Assembly (NCBI GenBank): GCA_015711795.1
Contig: JACVJC010000002.1
Span: 58,115 to 122,114, forward strand
Direction: 5' to 3'
Origin: Candidatus Geothermocultor quzhuomuensis
Lineage (GTDB): Bacteria; Actinomycetota; Aquicultoria; Geothermocultorales; Geothermocultoraceae
DNA: 64,000 nt
The notes beneath the pieces are model-generated. The model had not been told where the DNA came from and made no database searches. It saw only the letters and a list, made by a program, of their open reading frames with translations. The position numbers were made by a program, and so were the translations under genes. Below are positions 10,465 to 20,689 of this stretch, one piece after another; the first letter of the stretch is position 1, and every line of letters starts with the position of its first letter.

Positions 10465-12401
10465 ACTTTTATGGGTATATCGAGCTTTATTTTTGTTCCC
10501 TTACCTGATTGGCTTTCAATAGTTATTTTCCCCCCGATAATACTTGCTCTTTCTTCCATGGCTAGCAAGCCATAGTGACCAGGAGCTTTCCTAATTACTT
10601 TTTTATCAAATCCAATTCCATCATCTCTGATTTCAAGCTTTAGCTTATCTTTATTAGTAAAGAACTTAATCCAAACTTGGCTTGCTTTTGAGTGCTTGAG
10701 AATGTTTATAAGAGCTTCTTGGATAATTCGGAAAAGATTAATTTCCATCTCTTTATTTAAAGAAGGGATTTTTTGGGGGAATTCAAAGTTGAATTTTATT
10801 TTTGAACTTGCAAAGTGAAGATTAACTATCTTTTTTATTGCTTCAACAAGTCCGAAATCGGGCTGGCGAACTGGCTCAAGCTGAGTGAGTAGGTCTCGTC
10901 CTTGCCTAATACTCGATTGAAGAATTTCTATCAACCTATTTCTTCGACTTAAAGTTTTTTGGTTGAGTTGCGAAAGGTCAAGAGATTGAAGAAAGTATGT
11001 AGTGGCAACGAGACTTTGAATTAAATCATCATGAATATCAGCAGCGAGCATAAGACGTTCTCTTTCCCTTGTTTTAATAATATTTTTAGTCAGTTCTCTT
11101 ATTTTATTCCTTTCAATTTTCAGTGCTTTTAGGGTTGCTCTGAGTTCTTTTTCTACTTTTCTTCGCGAAATACTAGAGACGATAATTTCCCCAACGGTCC
11201 GGAGGCAATCAATATCTTCTTTTGTCCAGCTTCGAACTTTTTTAGTTGTTGCTAAGCCAATGAAGCCGTAAAGTTTATCATTGAGGTAGAGTGGGGTGGC
11301 TAAAAAAGCTTTAACATTAAGAGACTTAATCATCTTTTTTCCCCAAAAGGCTTCCAGCGGCAACTTTTTGGTATCAGAAATAACAATATTTTCTTTTCTT
11401 TGAAGCTTTGACACCAGCCAGGGAAAGTTTTCCAGTTTTATCGGTGGGATTTTTTTCTTTTCTTTCTTTTCCCTGTGAGAAGTCCAAAGGTGGGTATTGT
11501 GTAGTTGTTTGCTGTCTTCTTTGAACTGAAAGAAATAACATAGATCAGCATCAAAGAGTTTTCCAAGATAAGAAAGGGCTCTTTTTATACCTAGGTCAAT
11601 TTCTTGGAGTTGGATAAACTCGCTTGAGATTTTACTGATAACTCTTTCTACCTCCAAATAGTGGTGGAGTTTTTCTTCATCCTCTTTACGCTTGGTAATA
11701 TCTTGAACTAATTCAATTACTGAAACGACATTTCCCCTTTCATCCTTAAGGGGGGTGGTTGTAACTTCAAAGAAACGAATTGTTTTACCAGTTGGTGTTT
11801 TGGTAATTGCTGAGTAGACTTTGCCATCTTTAAAAGTTTTAATTGTCGGGCAATATGAGCAAATCTTTTTTCGAGGCGGATCGTTAAAAGATTGATAACA
11901 AATGGGCTGGCTAGCTAAATCGATTTTTGGAAACCATTCTTTCATTTGGCGGTTCATATCAAGAATTTTCATTCCTTGCCCGATGATGCTAATCCCAAAG
12001 TTTATATTATCTTGAATTTTTTGGAGCTTATCCCGCTCTAAGCGAAGAAGATTTTCTAACTCTTTTTCAGCAGTTATATCTTTGACCTTGTGAACTGCTA
12101 ATTCAATTTCTCCTTTTTTGTCAAAAATGGGATAGACTTCAACTCTTAAGTACCGTCCGAGATTTTCAGCATAAAATTCGAGACTTTCACTCTTTTTGCT
12201 CTTAAGCATTTGCTTAAAAGAACAATTTGGGACTGGTTTATCACTTTGGTGGAAGAGACGGTAAAAAGTTTCTCCGATAATTTTTTCTTTAGGTATGCCA
12301 AGAAGGGAAGCGGTAGCTGAATTGGTTACAAGAATATGAAAATCGGAATCGGTGAGAAAGATACTTTCATCAATTACTTCGAAGATTTTCTCCCAAACCA
12401 T
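10461..12401 (-). CDS. PAS/GAF sensor histidine kinase, NarL-type (HisKA_3)
   Basis: PAS repeats, GAF-like region, [28 protein letters not shown] (HisKA_3) and HATPase motifs [23 protein letters not shown]. Confidence 0.9.
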   Translation of the reverse strand: MVWEKIFEVIDESIFLTDSDFHILVTNSATASLLGIPKEKIIGETFYRLFHQSDKPVPNCSFKQMLKSKKSESLEFYAENLGRYLRVEVYPIFDKKGEIELAVHKVKDITAEKELENLLRLERDKLQKIQDNINFGISIIGQGMKILDMNRQMKEWFPKIDLASQPICYQSFNDPPRKKICSYCPTIKTFKDGKVYSAITKTPTGKTIRFFEVTTTPLKDERGNVVSVIELVQDITKRKEDEEKLHHYLEVERVISKISSEFIQLQEIDLGIKRALSYLGKLFDADLCYFFQFKEDSKQLHNTHLWTSHREKKEKKKIPPIKLENFPWLVSKLQRKENIVISDTKKLPLEAFWGKKMIKSLNVKAFLATPLYLNDKLYGFIGLATTKKVRSWTKEDIDCLRTVGEIIVSSISRRKVEKELRATLKALKIERNKIRELTKNIIKTRERERLMLAADIHDDLIQSLVATTYFLQSLDLSQLNQKTLSRRNRLIEILQSSIRQGRDLLTQLEPVRQPDFGLVEAIKKIVNLHFASSKIKFNFEFPQKIPSLNKEMEINLFRIIQEALINILKHSKASQVWIKFFTNKDKLKLEIRDDGIGFDKKVIRKAPGHYGLLAMEERASIIGGKITIESQSGKGTKIKLDIPIKV

Positions 12402-12432
12402 TCTAACTACTCTCTAAATTTATCATATTTTA

Positions 12433-12488
12433 CTTATCAAAGTAAGTCTTATCAAAGTAAGTTTTCCGCTTATCAAAGTAAGTTTTCC
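12433..12488. repeat. Three direct copies of CTTATCAAAGTAAGT (12433, 12448, 12469); copies 2 and 3 extend to an identical 20-mer
   Basis: Read directly; each copy holds an internal inverted repeat ACTTA..TAAGT or CTTA..TAAG; lies 32-87 nt upstream of the sensor-kinase start. Confidence 0.95.
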
Positions 12489-12637
12489 TCAAAAGAGGAA
12501 TTTTGCTAAAAATAAAGAACGAAATTCAAAATTTACTCGCCTTAAAAAGTGATGATTTATAAGGGAACTTTCTGGAATTATGCCTTGACATTAAATGATG
12601 ATAAGATAGTTAGTAAATGAAAACAGGCTTATTTTGA

Positions 12638-13045
12638 GAGAAAGGGGGTGAAGGGGATAAAAAAGGACTTTGCTTTTTTCTGATCATCTCTTTAGCTTCC
12701 TTAAATCTTTCAGTAACTGTTAGTGGAACTACTACTCAAATAGTAGAAAACAATCGAATTGAGATAGCCATTGGGATTTCCAAGGAGACATTTACTAACA
12801 CTGATTCAGCTACTTATGTTGTTTTGGCTTGTTTCAATGCCTTTCCTGATGCTTTAGCTGGCGGTCCTTTTAGCAGCCAAGAAAACGCATCGTTACTTTT
12901 AACCCAGCCGTCAAATATTCCTTCAGTGGTCAGTAATTATTTTACTTCTCTTGGCTATAGTGGCAATGCTCCTCCTAAGCTTTATATCTTGGGTGGCGGA
13001 GATTACTATGATTTCTTATATAGCCAAGGTCCTGGTTGCTCATAA
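12638..13045 (+). pseudogene. Short secreted cell-wall-binding-repeat-2-like protein with no recognisable start codon
   Basis: Open frame from 12638 reads ..KKGLCFFLIISLASLNLSVTVSG (signal-peptide-like) then ATYVVLACFNAFPDALAGGPFSSQENASLLLTQ..LYILGGG (CWB2 signature); no ATG/GTG/TTG before the signal peptide in frame. Confidence 0.65.
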
Positions 13046-13270
13046 CCGATTGAAGCATAGAAGAAAATTAAGCTAAGGTTTAGTCTTAAATTAAGCAATT
13101 TAAAAACTTTTAACTTTACATAAACTTAAACTGAATTGTTTACAAGTCACAAAACGCAACTTAGAAGTGATGTTTAGATTGCCTCTTGCCTGCCTGTCGG
13201 CTGACAGGGCAAAGAGGAGTTTACTAACTTGCTTTCTGAACTTACTCTAAGCCATTCTAAAGGTGTAAAA

Positions 13271-14575
13271 ATGCGAGCATATGAAATTATTGCTAAGAAA
13301 CGAGACAATTTTCCCTTGAGTTATGAGGAGATTAACTTTATGATTCAGGGCTTTGTTGAGGGAAAAATCCCTGACTATCAAATGGCTGCTTTCTTGATGG
13401 CAGTTTTTATTCGTGGTTTAAGCCTTGAAGAACTTGTTAACTTGACTAGTTCGATGGTTTCTTCTGGTAAAACCATCGATTTAACTTTAGTTAAAGGAGT
13501 TAAAGTTGACAAACACAGCACAGGTGGTATTGGCGATAAAACCACCTTAGTTGTTGCTCCTCTTGTTGCTTCCTGCGGTCTCAAGGTAGCTAAACTTACT
13601 GGGAGAGCCTTAGGTCATACTGGTGGAACTATCGATAAGCTTCATTCAATTCCAGGTTTACGGACTGACCTTTCAACTGAAGAGTTTATTAATCAAGTTA
13701 ATCAAATTGGTATAGCTTTGTCTGAAGCGACCGAAGATATTGCCCCAGCCGATAAAAAAATTTACTCTTTGAGAGATTTAACGGCCACTGTATCTTCTAT
13801 CCCTCTCATTGCTTCCAGTGTTATGAGTAAGAAAATAGCTGGCGGAGCTGATAAAATTGTCATTGATGTCAAGTGCGGCTCAGGTGCCTTTATGAAGTCG
13901 CTTGAAGAAGCGGAAGAGTTAGCTCAGATTCTTGTTTTAATTGGGAAAAAAATGGAAAGAGAAACTCACGCTCTCATTACCAATATGGATGAACCTTTAG
14001 GTAAGGGAGTAGGAAATGCTCTCGAAGTAAAAGAAGCAATTGAGACTCTTAAGGGGAAAGGCCCCCCTGATCTTACTCAACTCTCTCTTCAAATAGCTTC
14101 TGAAATGCTGATATTAGGTGGAATTGCTTCTAATCAAGAAGAAGCTCAAGATATTCTCACTCAAAATATTATAACGGGCAAAGCAATTAAAAAGTTAGAA
14201 GAAATGATAAAATTTCAAAATGGTGATCCTGAGGTTGTAAAATTTCCCGAAAAGCTCCCAACCGCCTCACTTATTTCTGAATTCCCTGCCTCAGAAGAAG
14301 GTTATCTAACTACTATTGATGCTGAGAAAGTTGGCTGGATAGTTCATGACCTTGGAGCTGGAAGAAAAAAAAAGGAAGATAAAATTGATTACTCTGTGGG
14401 GTTAGTTTTTCATAAAAAAGTCGGTGATTATCTTAAGAAAGGTGACTTAATTGCTGAAATTCATGCTAATACTTATGAATCACTTGATTTGGCTGATACT
14501 AGGTTAGGGGAAGCAATTGTTATTAGCTCTCATAAACCTGCTCCAAAACCTCTTGTTTACAAGATTATCAAATAA
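13271..14575 (+). CDS. Pyrimidine-nucleoside (thymidine) phosphorylase
   Basis: DKHSTGGIGDKTTLVVAPLVASCGLKVAKLTGRALGHTGGTIDKL; start placed at ATG 13271 (MRAYEIIAKK). Confidence 0.95.
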   Translation: MRAYEIIAKKRDNFPLSYEEINFMIQGFVEGKIPDYQMAAFLMAVFIRGLSLEELVNLTSSMVSSGKTIDLTLVKGVKVDKHSTGGIGDKTTLVVAPLVASCGLKVAKLTGRALGHTGGTIDKLHSIPGLRTDLSTEEFINQVNQIGIALSEATEDIAPADKKIYSLRDLTATVSSIPLIASSVMSKKIAGGADKIVIDVKCGSGAFMKSLEEAEELAQILVLIGKKMERETHALITNMDEPLGKGVGNALEVKEAIETLKGKGPPDLTQLSLQIASEMLILGGIASNQEEAQDILTQNIITGKAIKKLEEMIKFQNGDPEVVKFPEKLPTASLISEFPASEEGYLTTIDAEKVGWIVHDLGAGRKKKEDKIDYSVGLVFHKKVGDYLKKGDLIAEIHANTYESLDLADTRLGEAIVISSHKPAPKPLVYKIIK

Positions 14576-14686
14576 AAATTGCTCTATCATGGTAGGTAAA
14601 TTTCAAGTGAGAGCATTATCAAAACATAAACCTTGATGTTTCCTTGGAAATGAGGTATAAGAAAGAAAATTTTAAGAAAGGGAAAT

Positions 14687-15577
14687 ATGAGTAAAATTTT
14701 AGATACTATTGGAAAAACACCAGTTGTTGAAATCACTAAGTTAAATCCCAATCCTAAGGTAAAAATCTTGGCTAAACTTGAAGGATTCAATCCAGCTGGT
14801 TCAGTTAAGGATAGAATTTGCCTCTATATGATTAAATATGCTGAAAAAGAAGGAAAATTGACCAAAGATAAAATAATTCTTGAAGCAACCAGTGGAAATA
14901 CAGGAATTGGTTTGGCAATGGTTGGAGCAATTAAAGGTTACACTGTTCAAGTAGTTATGCCTGAAACAATGAGTGAAGAGAAGAAAACAATTCTTAGAGC
15001 ATTTGGAGTTTGTATTATTTTAACACCAGGCGAAAAAGGGATGAGTGGAGCAATTGAGCGGGTAAAGGAACTTGCTAAAAATACCAAAAGGTATTTTGTT
15101 CCTAATCAATTTGAAAATCCTTACAATGTTTTAGCTCACTATGAAACAACTGGAAAAGAAATTCTTGAACAAGTAGGTAAGGTTGATGTCTTTGTGGCAG
15201 GAATTGGAACTGGTGGAACCATTACTGGAGTAGGACGACGCTTAAAAGAAGTTTATCCCCAAACAAAAGTTGTTGGTGTCGAACCTAAGCAAGGTTCAAA
15301 GATACAAGGACTAAGAAATCTTTTAGATTATACACCCCCCATTATCGATTTAAACCTAATCGATGAGAGAGTTATTGTCGAGGATGAATCGGCATTTGAG
15401 ATGACTAGAGAACTAACTAAGCGCGAAGGAATTTTTGTTGGCATTTCTTCAGGTGCTGCTATGGTTGAAGCTTATCGCCAAGCTAGTCTTTTAAAAGAAG
15501 GGGTTGTTTTAGTTATTTTTCCTGATCGAGGGGATAAATATTTAAGCACTGAATTATTTAGTGAACCATCTATTTAG
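14687..15577 (+). CDS. cysK: Cysteine synthase (O-acetylserine sulfhydrylase)
   Basis: PAGSVKDRICLYMI, EATSGNTGIGLAMV, GTGGTITGVGR, GISSGAA. Confidence 0.95.
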   Translation: MSKILDTIGKTPVVEITKLNPNPKVKILAKLEGFNPAGSVKDRICLYMIKYAEKEGKLTKDKIILEATSGNTGIGLAMVGAIKGYTVQVVMPETMSEEKKTILRAFGVCIILTPGEKGMSGAIERVKELAKNTKRYFVPNQFENPYNVLAHYETTGKEILEQVGKVDVFVAGIGTGGTITGVGRRLKEVYPQTKVVGVEPKQGSKIQGLRNLLDYTPPIIDLNLIDERVIVEDESAFEMTRELTKREGIFVGISSGAAMVEAYRQASLLKEGVVLVIFPDRGDKYLSTELFSEPSI

Positions 15578-15751
15578 TCTGATAACTAATTGAAGAGCAT
15601 AAGAATCTTAAATTAAAACCCAACAACTTTTGAGGATTTGAGAAAGAAAAAAGTAAGCACCGCAGCTAATAAAGGATTACTGTCAGACAGGCATGATAAA
15701 ATTAAACTTCAAAAGCGAAAATTTTTAATCTATTAAAGGGTAAGTTCACAA

Positions 15752-16420
15752 ATGTTAGAACCAGTAGTAGTTAAGGCAACAACTCTAGAAGATGCTTGGT
15801 TTCAGCTGATAAAAGAGTGTGTTGAAAAAGGCTATGTTTACACTATTGACCAGGGAAGTTATGCTGGGCAAAAAAGGAAGCAGCTTTACTCTGCTCTAGT
15901 TCATATAAAGTATCCCTGGACTCGTCCCTTAGCTCCTCAAATGCCCCCAAGTTGTCCCATTAATCCCCCCACCACAGATGAGAAAATTGAGGAATATTTT
16001 TGTGAGTATTTGATGAACCCAAAACTTTTACCTAATGAAGAGTACCGCTATTCTACCTGGATTGTTCCTCAAGTCGAAGAAGCCATTAAAAAGTTTAAGA
16101 AACATGGTTTTGGCACCAATCAGTGCTGTATCAATGTGGGTGATAGTGAGTCGGCAAAGCTTGATGACCCTCCTTGTCTCCGAGTGATTGATATGAAAGT
16201 GGTTGAAGGTAAACTTCACTTTCATGTTCTATTCCGTTCCTGGGATTTATTTGCCGCTTTCCCTGAAAATATGGGAGGGTTGGAACTTTTAAAAGAATAT
16301 GTCGCTTCCGAAATCGGTGCTGAGAATGGAGAGTTAAATGCCTATAGCGCCGGCTTACACTTATATGACCATTTTTGGAAATTAGCCGACCTCCGCCTTG
16401 GAAAAACCAGTAGCGAGTAG
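15752..16420 (+). CDS. Thymidylate synthase, archaeal-type ThyA-like
   Basis: RSWDLFAAFPENMGGLELL, YSAGLHLYDHFWKLAD; NQCCIN region. Confidence 0.8.
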   Translation: MLEPVVVKATTLEDAWFQLIKECVEKGYVYTIDQGSYAGQKRKQLYSALVHIKYPWTRPLAPQMPPSCPINPPTTDEKIEEYFCEYLMNPKLLPNEEYRYSTWIVPQVEEAIKKFKKHGFGTNQCCINVGDSESAKLDDPPCLRVIDMKVVEGKLHFHVLFRSWDLFAAFPENMGGLELLKEYVASEIGAENGELNAYSAGLHLYDHFWKLADLRLGKTSSE

Positions 16421-16487
16421 CTTGGAGCGAGTATAAAGAAAAATTACAACGTTTTATCTTATTAATCGGTAATTTTGGACAAATGAG

Positions 16488-16910
16488 ATGAAGCAGGTAA
16501 AACAGCGAGTTTTATTTGTTTGTTATGGGAATACTTGCCGGAGCCCAATGGCTGAGGGTCTTGCTAAGAAAATACTTGGCAATTCTTACCACATTGAAAG
16601 CGCTGGACTAATCACTCCAAGCTGGGATAATGCAGCTGAAAATGCTATTAGAGTTATGAAGGAAGATTTCGGTATTGATATATCTTCTCATCGACCCAGG
16701 AATATTGCCAGTGTTAACCTTGAGGACTTTGACCGCATTGTTGCTCTGGATTTATATGTAGGTGAGAGACTCGAAAGAGACTATCCATTTATTCAGGAAA
16801 AACTAGTTACATGGGAAGTCGAAGACCCAATCGGTCAAGACATAGAAGTTTATAGAAGGTGTGCAAAAGCCATTGAAAAACTCTTGATGGAAATAAGTCT
16901 TAACATTTAG
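16488..16910 (+). CDS. Low-molecular-weight protein tyrosine phosphatase / arsenate reductase-like
   Basis: VCYGNTCRSPMAEGLA (CX5R-type loop), VEDPIGQD. Confidence 0.88.
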   Translation: MKQVKQRVLFVCYGNTCRSPMAEGLAKKILGNSYHIESAGLITPSWDNAAENAIRVMKEDFGIDISSHRPRNIASVNLEDFDRIVALDLYVGERLERDYPFIQEKLVTWEVEDPIGQDIEVYRRCAKAIEKLLMEISLNI

Positions 16911-17159
16911 TTTTATGGATAAGTTTGGAAACCACCATTTTTAACTGAAAGGTAGGCTAGGGACCCCGGCTTTGATTCTGCGACGAGCAAGGAAATTGCT
17001 GGTTACTTTTTTAGTTGATAAAAAGTGGTGTTTTAAATCTTGGGCTCATTTTGGGGAAGGATTAAGTGAAGGGTGATTGATGGATTAATGGGTTTGCTTG
17101 ACAATCTTACATTTGTTTTGTAACTTTAAATTGTAATATTAGTTTGAGGAGTTGAGTTA

Positions 17160-17321
17160 ATGATTAAAATCGTTAAAGGAGCAACACTCCGTGGCTACTT
17201 TAGCGATGTACTAAATGAGGTTTTAAAGGGCAGAGGTTATTTTATTGTAACCAAAAGAGGGCGCCCTGTATCTGCCTTGGTAAATCTTGATTTTTTAAGC
17301 TTTTACCGGATGGCCAATTGA
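17160..17321 (+). CDS. Short Phd/YefM-type antitoxin-like ORF (53 aa, below ORF-track cutoff)
   Basis: MIKIVKGATLRGYFSDVLNEVLKGRGYFIVTKRGRPVSALVNLDFLSFYRMAN; upstream TTGACA-17-TAACTT at 17098-17126. Confidence 0.5.
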   Translation: MIKIVKGATLRGYFSDVLNEVLKGRGYFIVTKRGRPVSALVNLDFLSFYRMAN

Positions 17322-17353
17322 GCGGCAACTTAAAAATCTAATTAGCGTTAAAA

Positions 17354-17995
17354 ATGAATATGAGAAAAGCTGAGATTACTATCTTGTGCTTAGTTTTATT
17401 CTCTTTCCTGTTAGGTGTTTACTTTTATCCTCAAATGCCAGAAACAATGGCTTCTCATTGGAATGCTCAAGGAGAAGTAAATGGGTATATGTCTAAGTTC
17501 TGGGGATTGTTTTTGATGCCTCTTATTTTTCTCGGGCTTGCTTTGTTTTTCATTGCTATCCCCAGAATAGACCCATTAAAAGCAAATATTGAAAAGTTTA
17601 GAGAGTACTACGATCTTTTTATCATTTTGTTTTTTCTCTTCATGCTTGCCATTTACCTTCAAACAATTCTCTGGAGTTTGGGAATTAAAATAAGCCCTAA
17701 TGCCTTTTCCCCTGTTGGGCTTGGTGTCTTTTTTTTCTATACCGGTATTTTGCTGGAAAATGCCAAAAGAAACTGGTTTATCGGTTTTAGAACTCCTTGG
17801 ACTCTGAGCAGTGAGAAAGTGTGGGATAAAACTCATCAAATTGGTAGTAAACTCTTTAAGATTTCTGGCATAATCGCTTTCTTAGGAGTTTTTTTCCAAC
17901 CTCTTGCAGTTTATTTTGTTCTTATTCCAATTATTTCAGCCGTTACTTATCTAACTATTTATTCTTATCTTGAATATCAAAAAGAAGTACATTAA
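17354..17995 (+). CDS. DUF1648 / SdpI-family integral membrane protein
   Basis: FYPQMPETMASHWNAQGEVNGYMSKFWGLFLMP; NWFIGFRTPWTLSSEKVWDKTH. Confidence 0.88.
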   Translation: MNMRKAEITILCLVLFSFLLGVYFYPQMPETMASHWNAQGEVNGYMSKFWGLFLMPLIFLGLALFFIAIPRIDPLKANIEKFREYYDLFIILFFLFMLAIYLQTILWSLGIKISPNAFSPVGLGVFFFYTGILLENAKRNWFIGFRTPWTLSSEKVWDKTHQIGSKLFKISGIIAFLGVFFQPLAVYFVLIPIISAVTYLTIYSYLEYQKEVH

Positions 17996-18043
17996 TAAGG
18001 AAAAAGCTCTAAGATACTTTTAGCTTTCGATCTTAGGTGTGGT

Positions 18044-18799
18044 ATGAAAATATATGTTGGATGCTGTGGTATACCTCAAGGACTCTCAAAGTATTCTCAG
18101 GTTTTAAAAGTTGTTGAAATAAACTCTACTTTTTACAAGCTACCTCAGCTCAAAACAGTTCAAAAATGGAGGGAAATGGTACCAAAAGACTTCATTTTTA
18201 CAATTAAAGCTTATCAAGGAATAACTCACCCCATTACTTCGCCAACTTGGAGGAAAAGCGGGATTAGGGAGCTTGAGAAGTTAAAGGATAAAGTAGGTTT
18301 TTTAAAGCCAACCAATGAAGTTTTTCAATTTTGGAGTGAAACCTTAAAAATCTCTACAACTTTAAATTCTCCTATTTGCTTAATCCAACTACCAGCCAGT
18401 TTTAAGGAAAGTAAAGAAAACATAGAAAACGCTGGAGAATTTTTCTCTGCAATCGAGAGGAGAAAAGTTTCTATTGCTTTAGAGTTAAGAGGATGGAGTC
18501 AAGAAAGATTTAGAGAAATTTGTCAAAAATTTGATTTAATTAGTTGCACCGACCTTTTTGAGTCTGAGCCTCTTTGGTTTTCGGAAAGAGAAATTGGTTA
18601 TTTTAGGCTGCACGGGAGTTATGAAAAGGGAAGAATTAATTACAATTACAAATATACTCAAAAGGAATTAAAATGGCTGATTCGTAAAATTGAAAGTTTA
18701 CAAAAATTAAAAGAGGTTTACTGCTTTTTTAATAACTTTTGGATGTGGGAAGATGCAATTCAGCTTCAAAATCTTTTAAAAATGGAAGGGTATGAGTAA
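18044..18799 (+). CDS. DUF72 (YecE-like) family protein
   Basis: VEINSTFYKLP, PKDFIFTIKAYQGITH, ALELRGWS, YFRLHGS, CFFNN. Confidence 0.88.
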   Translation: MKIYVGCCGIPQGLSKYSQVLKVVEINSTFYKLPQLKTVQKWREMVPKDFIFTIKAYQGITHPITSPTWRKSGIRELEKLKDKVGFLKPTNEVFQFWSETLKISTTLNSPICLIQLPASFKESKENIENAGEFFSAIERRKVSIALELRGWSQERFREICQKFDLISCTDLFESEPLWFSEREIGYFRLHGSYEKGRINYNYKYTQKELKWLIRKIESLQKLKEVYCFFNNFWMWEDAIQLQNLLKMEGYE

Positions 18800-18940
18800 T
18801 TTATATTGGAGTGTTACTAACTTATCTAAGGTTTACATTTAATAACTAGAGTTACAATTTACTTTCTAAAATTATCCTTCAGGCATACTTATTATATAAT
18901 AAAGAAGTGACAACCTCCATAAGAGTGAAGATTTAAAGGG

Positions 18941-19111
18941 GTGAAAAAAATAGCTAAATATCGTTGTACTGTTTGCGATTATATCTATGACCCTGAGCTT
19001 GGTGACCCGGATTCAGGGATAAAACCAGGAACACCATTTGAAGATTTGCCAGATGATTGGGTTTGTCCAATCTGTGGTGTTGATAAGAATATGTTTGAAA
19101 GGGAAAGTTAA
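18941..19111 (+). CDS. Rubredoxin (56 aa, not in ORF track)
   Basis: GTG start; [47 protein letters not shown]. Confidence 0.97.
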   Translation: MKKIAKYRCTVCDYIYDPELGDPDSGIKPGTPFEDLPDDWVCPICGVDKNMFERES

Positions 19112-19113
19112 GA

Positions 19114-20286
19114 GTGGGAGTTAGAGAAATAAAACCACGAATTTATTCAGTTGCTCTTATGGACTGGGATCGGAGATTATTTGATGGGCTTATACCTCTT
19201 CCAAATGGAACAAGTTACAACTCTTACTTGATAAAAGGGAGTCAAAGAAATGTTCTAATTGATACTGTTGACTTATCTAAAGGTCAAGAATTTATCGATA
19301 TACTTAAGAAGCAAGGAATCAATCGGATTGATTATGTTATTGCTAACCATGCTGAACAAGACCATTCTGGTGCTTTATCTCTTGTGCTTGAAGTTTACCC
19401 CAACGCTAAAGTAATAACTAATTCGAAATGCCAAGACATGCTGATGAATTTGCTTTTAATCCCTGAGAGTAAGTTTTTTACAGTCAAAGATGAAGGAACT
19501 ATTTCTTTAGGAGATAAAACATTAGAGTTTATTTTAACACCATGGGTTCACTGGCCTGAGACAATGTTGACTTACCTAAAAGAAGATAAAATCCTCTTTA
19601 CTTGTGATTTGTTCGGCTCCCATCTGGCAACTAGTTATCTCTGGGTAAGCGATGAAACAAAAGCTTATCAATCTGCCAAGCGTTATTATGCTGAGATAAT
19701 GATGCCATTTAGGAAAAGCATTAAAAAGCATCTCGAGAGGATTGAGGGATTGGATATTGAGATAATTGCTCCAAGTCATGGCCCTATTTACAACAAACCT
19801 CGTTTTATTCTCGATGCTTACAAAGATTGGGTTTCCGACGAAGTAAGAAGTGAGGTAGTTATATCTTATATTTCAATGCATGGTAGCACTGAGAAAATGG
19901 TAAAATACTTAGTTGATGCTTTAATTACAAGGGGCTTTATTGTAAAACCGTTTAATTTAACCCAAACCGATGTTGGGGAATTAGCGATGGCATTGGTTGA
20001 TGCCTCGACGATAATAATTGCTTCGCCTACGGTTCTAGTCGGACCCCATCCCCTTGTTTTTTATATAACTTATCTTGTTAATGCTTTAAAGCCAAAATTA
20101 AAATTCGCTTCTATCATTGGCTCCTATGGGTGGGGTGGTAAGATGGCGGAGCAAATTATTGGTCTGTTAAACAATTTAAAATTAGAGATTATTGAGCCAG
20201 TTATTGTTAGGGGGTATCCGAAAGGTGAAGACTTAAAAGCATTGGATAGATTAGCTGATGAAATTCAAAATAAACATGGGGGCTAA
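19114..20286 (+). CDS. FprA-family A-type flavodiiron protein
   Basis: NHAEQDHSGAL diiron ligands; SYISMHGSTEKMVKYLV flavodoxin domain; GSYGWGGKM. Confidence 0.93.
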   Translation: MGVREIKPRIYSVALMDWDRRLFDGLIPLPNGTSYNSYLIKGSQRNVLIDTVDLSKGQEFIDILKKQGINRIDYVIANHAEQDHSGALSLVLEVYPNAKVITNSKCQDMLMNLLLIPESKFFTVKDEGTISLGDKTLEFILTPWVHWPETMLTYLKEDKILFTCDLFGSHLATSYLWVSDETKAYQSAKRYYAEIMMPFRKSIKKHLERIEGLDIEIIAPSHGPIYNKPRFILDAYKDWVSDEVRSEVVISYISMHGSTEKMVKYLVDALITRGFIVKPFNLTQTDVGELAMALVDASTIIIASPTVLVGPHPLVFYITYLVNALKPKLKFASIIGSYGWGGKMAEQIIGLLNNLKLEIIEPVIVRGYPKGEDLKALDRLADEIQNKHGG

Positions 20287-20314
20287 ATCCTTTTTAGAAG
20301 GGAGGTTGAATTAA

Positions 20315-20689
20315 ATGGCTGAAAGATTACAAGTTTATAAATGTGAAGTTTGTGGACATGTTATTGAAGTCTTACATAGTGGCAAAGGGCAACTGGTTTG
20401 TTGTAATCAGCCAATGAAACTTATGGTAGAAAACACAGTCGAAGCTTCTTTTGAAAAACATGTACCAGTTATTGAAAGGACTGCGGATAGCATTAGAGTA
20501 AGAGTAGGAAGCATTCCTCACCCCATGGAGGAAGCTCACTATATTGAGTGGATTGAGTTAATCGCTGATGGGAATACTTATCACTGCTTTCTTAAGCCAG
20601 GTGATGTACCTGAGGCTATCTCGCAAGTAGAAGGAGAAAAGACAATGGCACGGGCTTATTGTAACCTCCATGGCTTGTGGAAGAGCTAG
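20315..20689 (+). CDS. Desulfoferrodoxin / superoxide reductase
   Basis: [22 protein letters not shown] (desulforedoxin centre), [30 protein letters not shown]. Confidence 0.95.
   Translation: MAERLQVYKCEVCGHVIEVLHSGKGQLVCCNQPMKLMVENTVEASFEKHVPVIERTADSIRVRVGSIPHPMEEAHYIEWIELIADGNTYHCFLKPGDVPEAISQVEGEKTMARAYCNLHGLWKS

Noticed and set aside
16960-17010. GC-richer segment GGCTAGGGACCCCGGC..GCAAGGAAATTGC
   Set aside because: Short hairpins only; no match to a known RNA class and no clear gene context.
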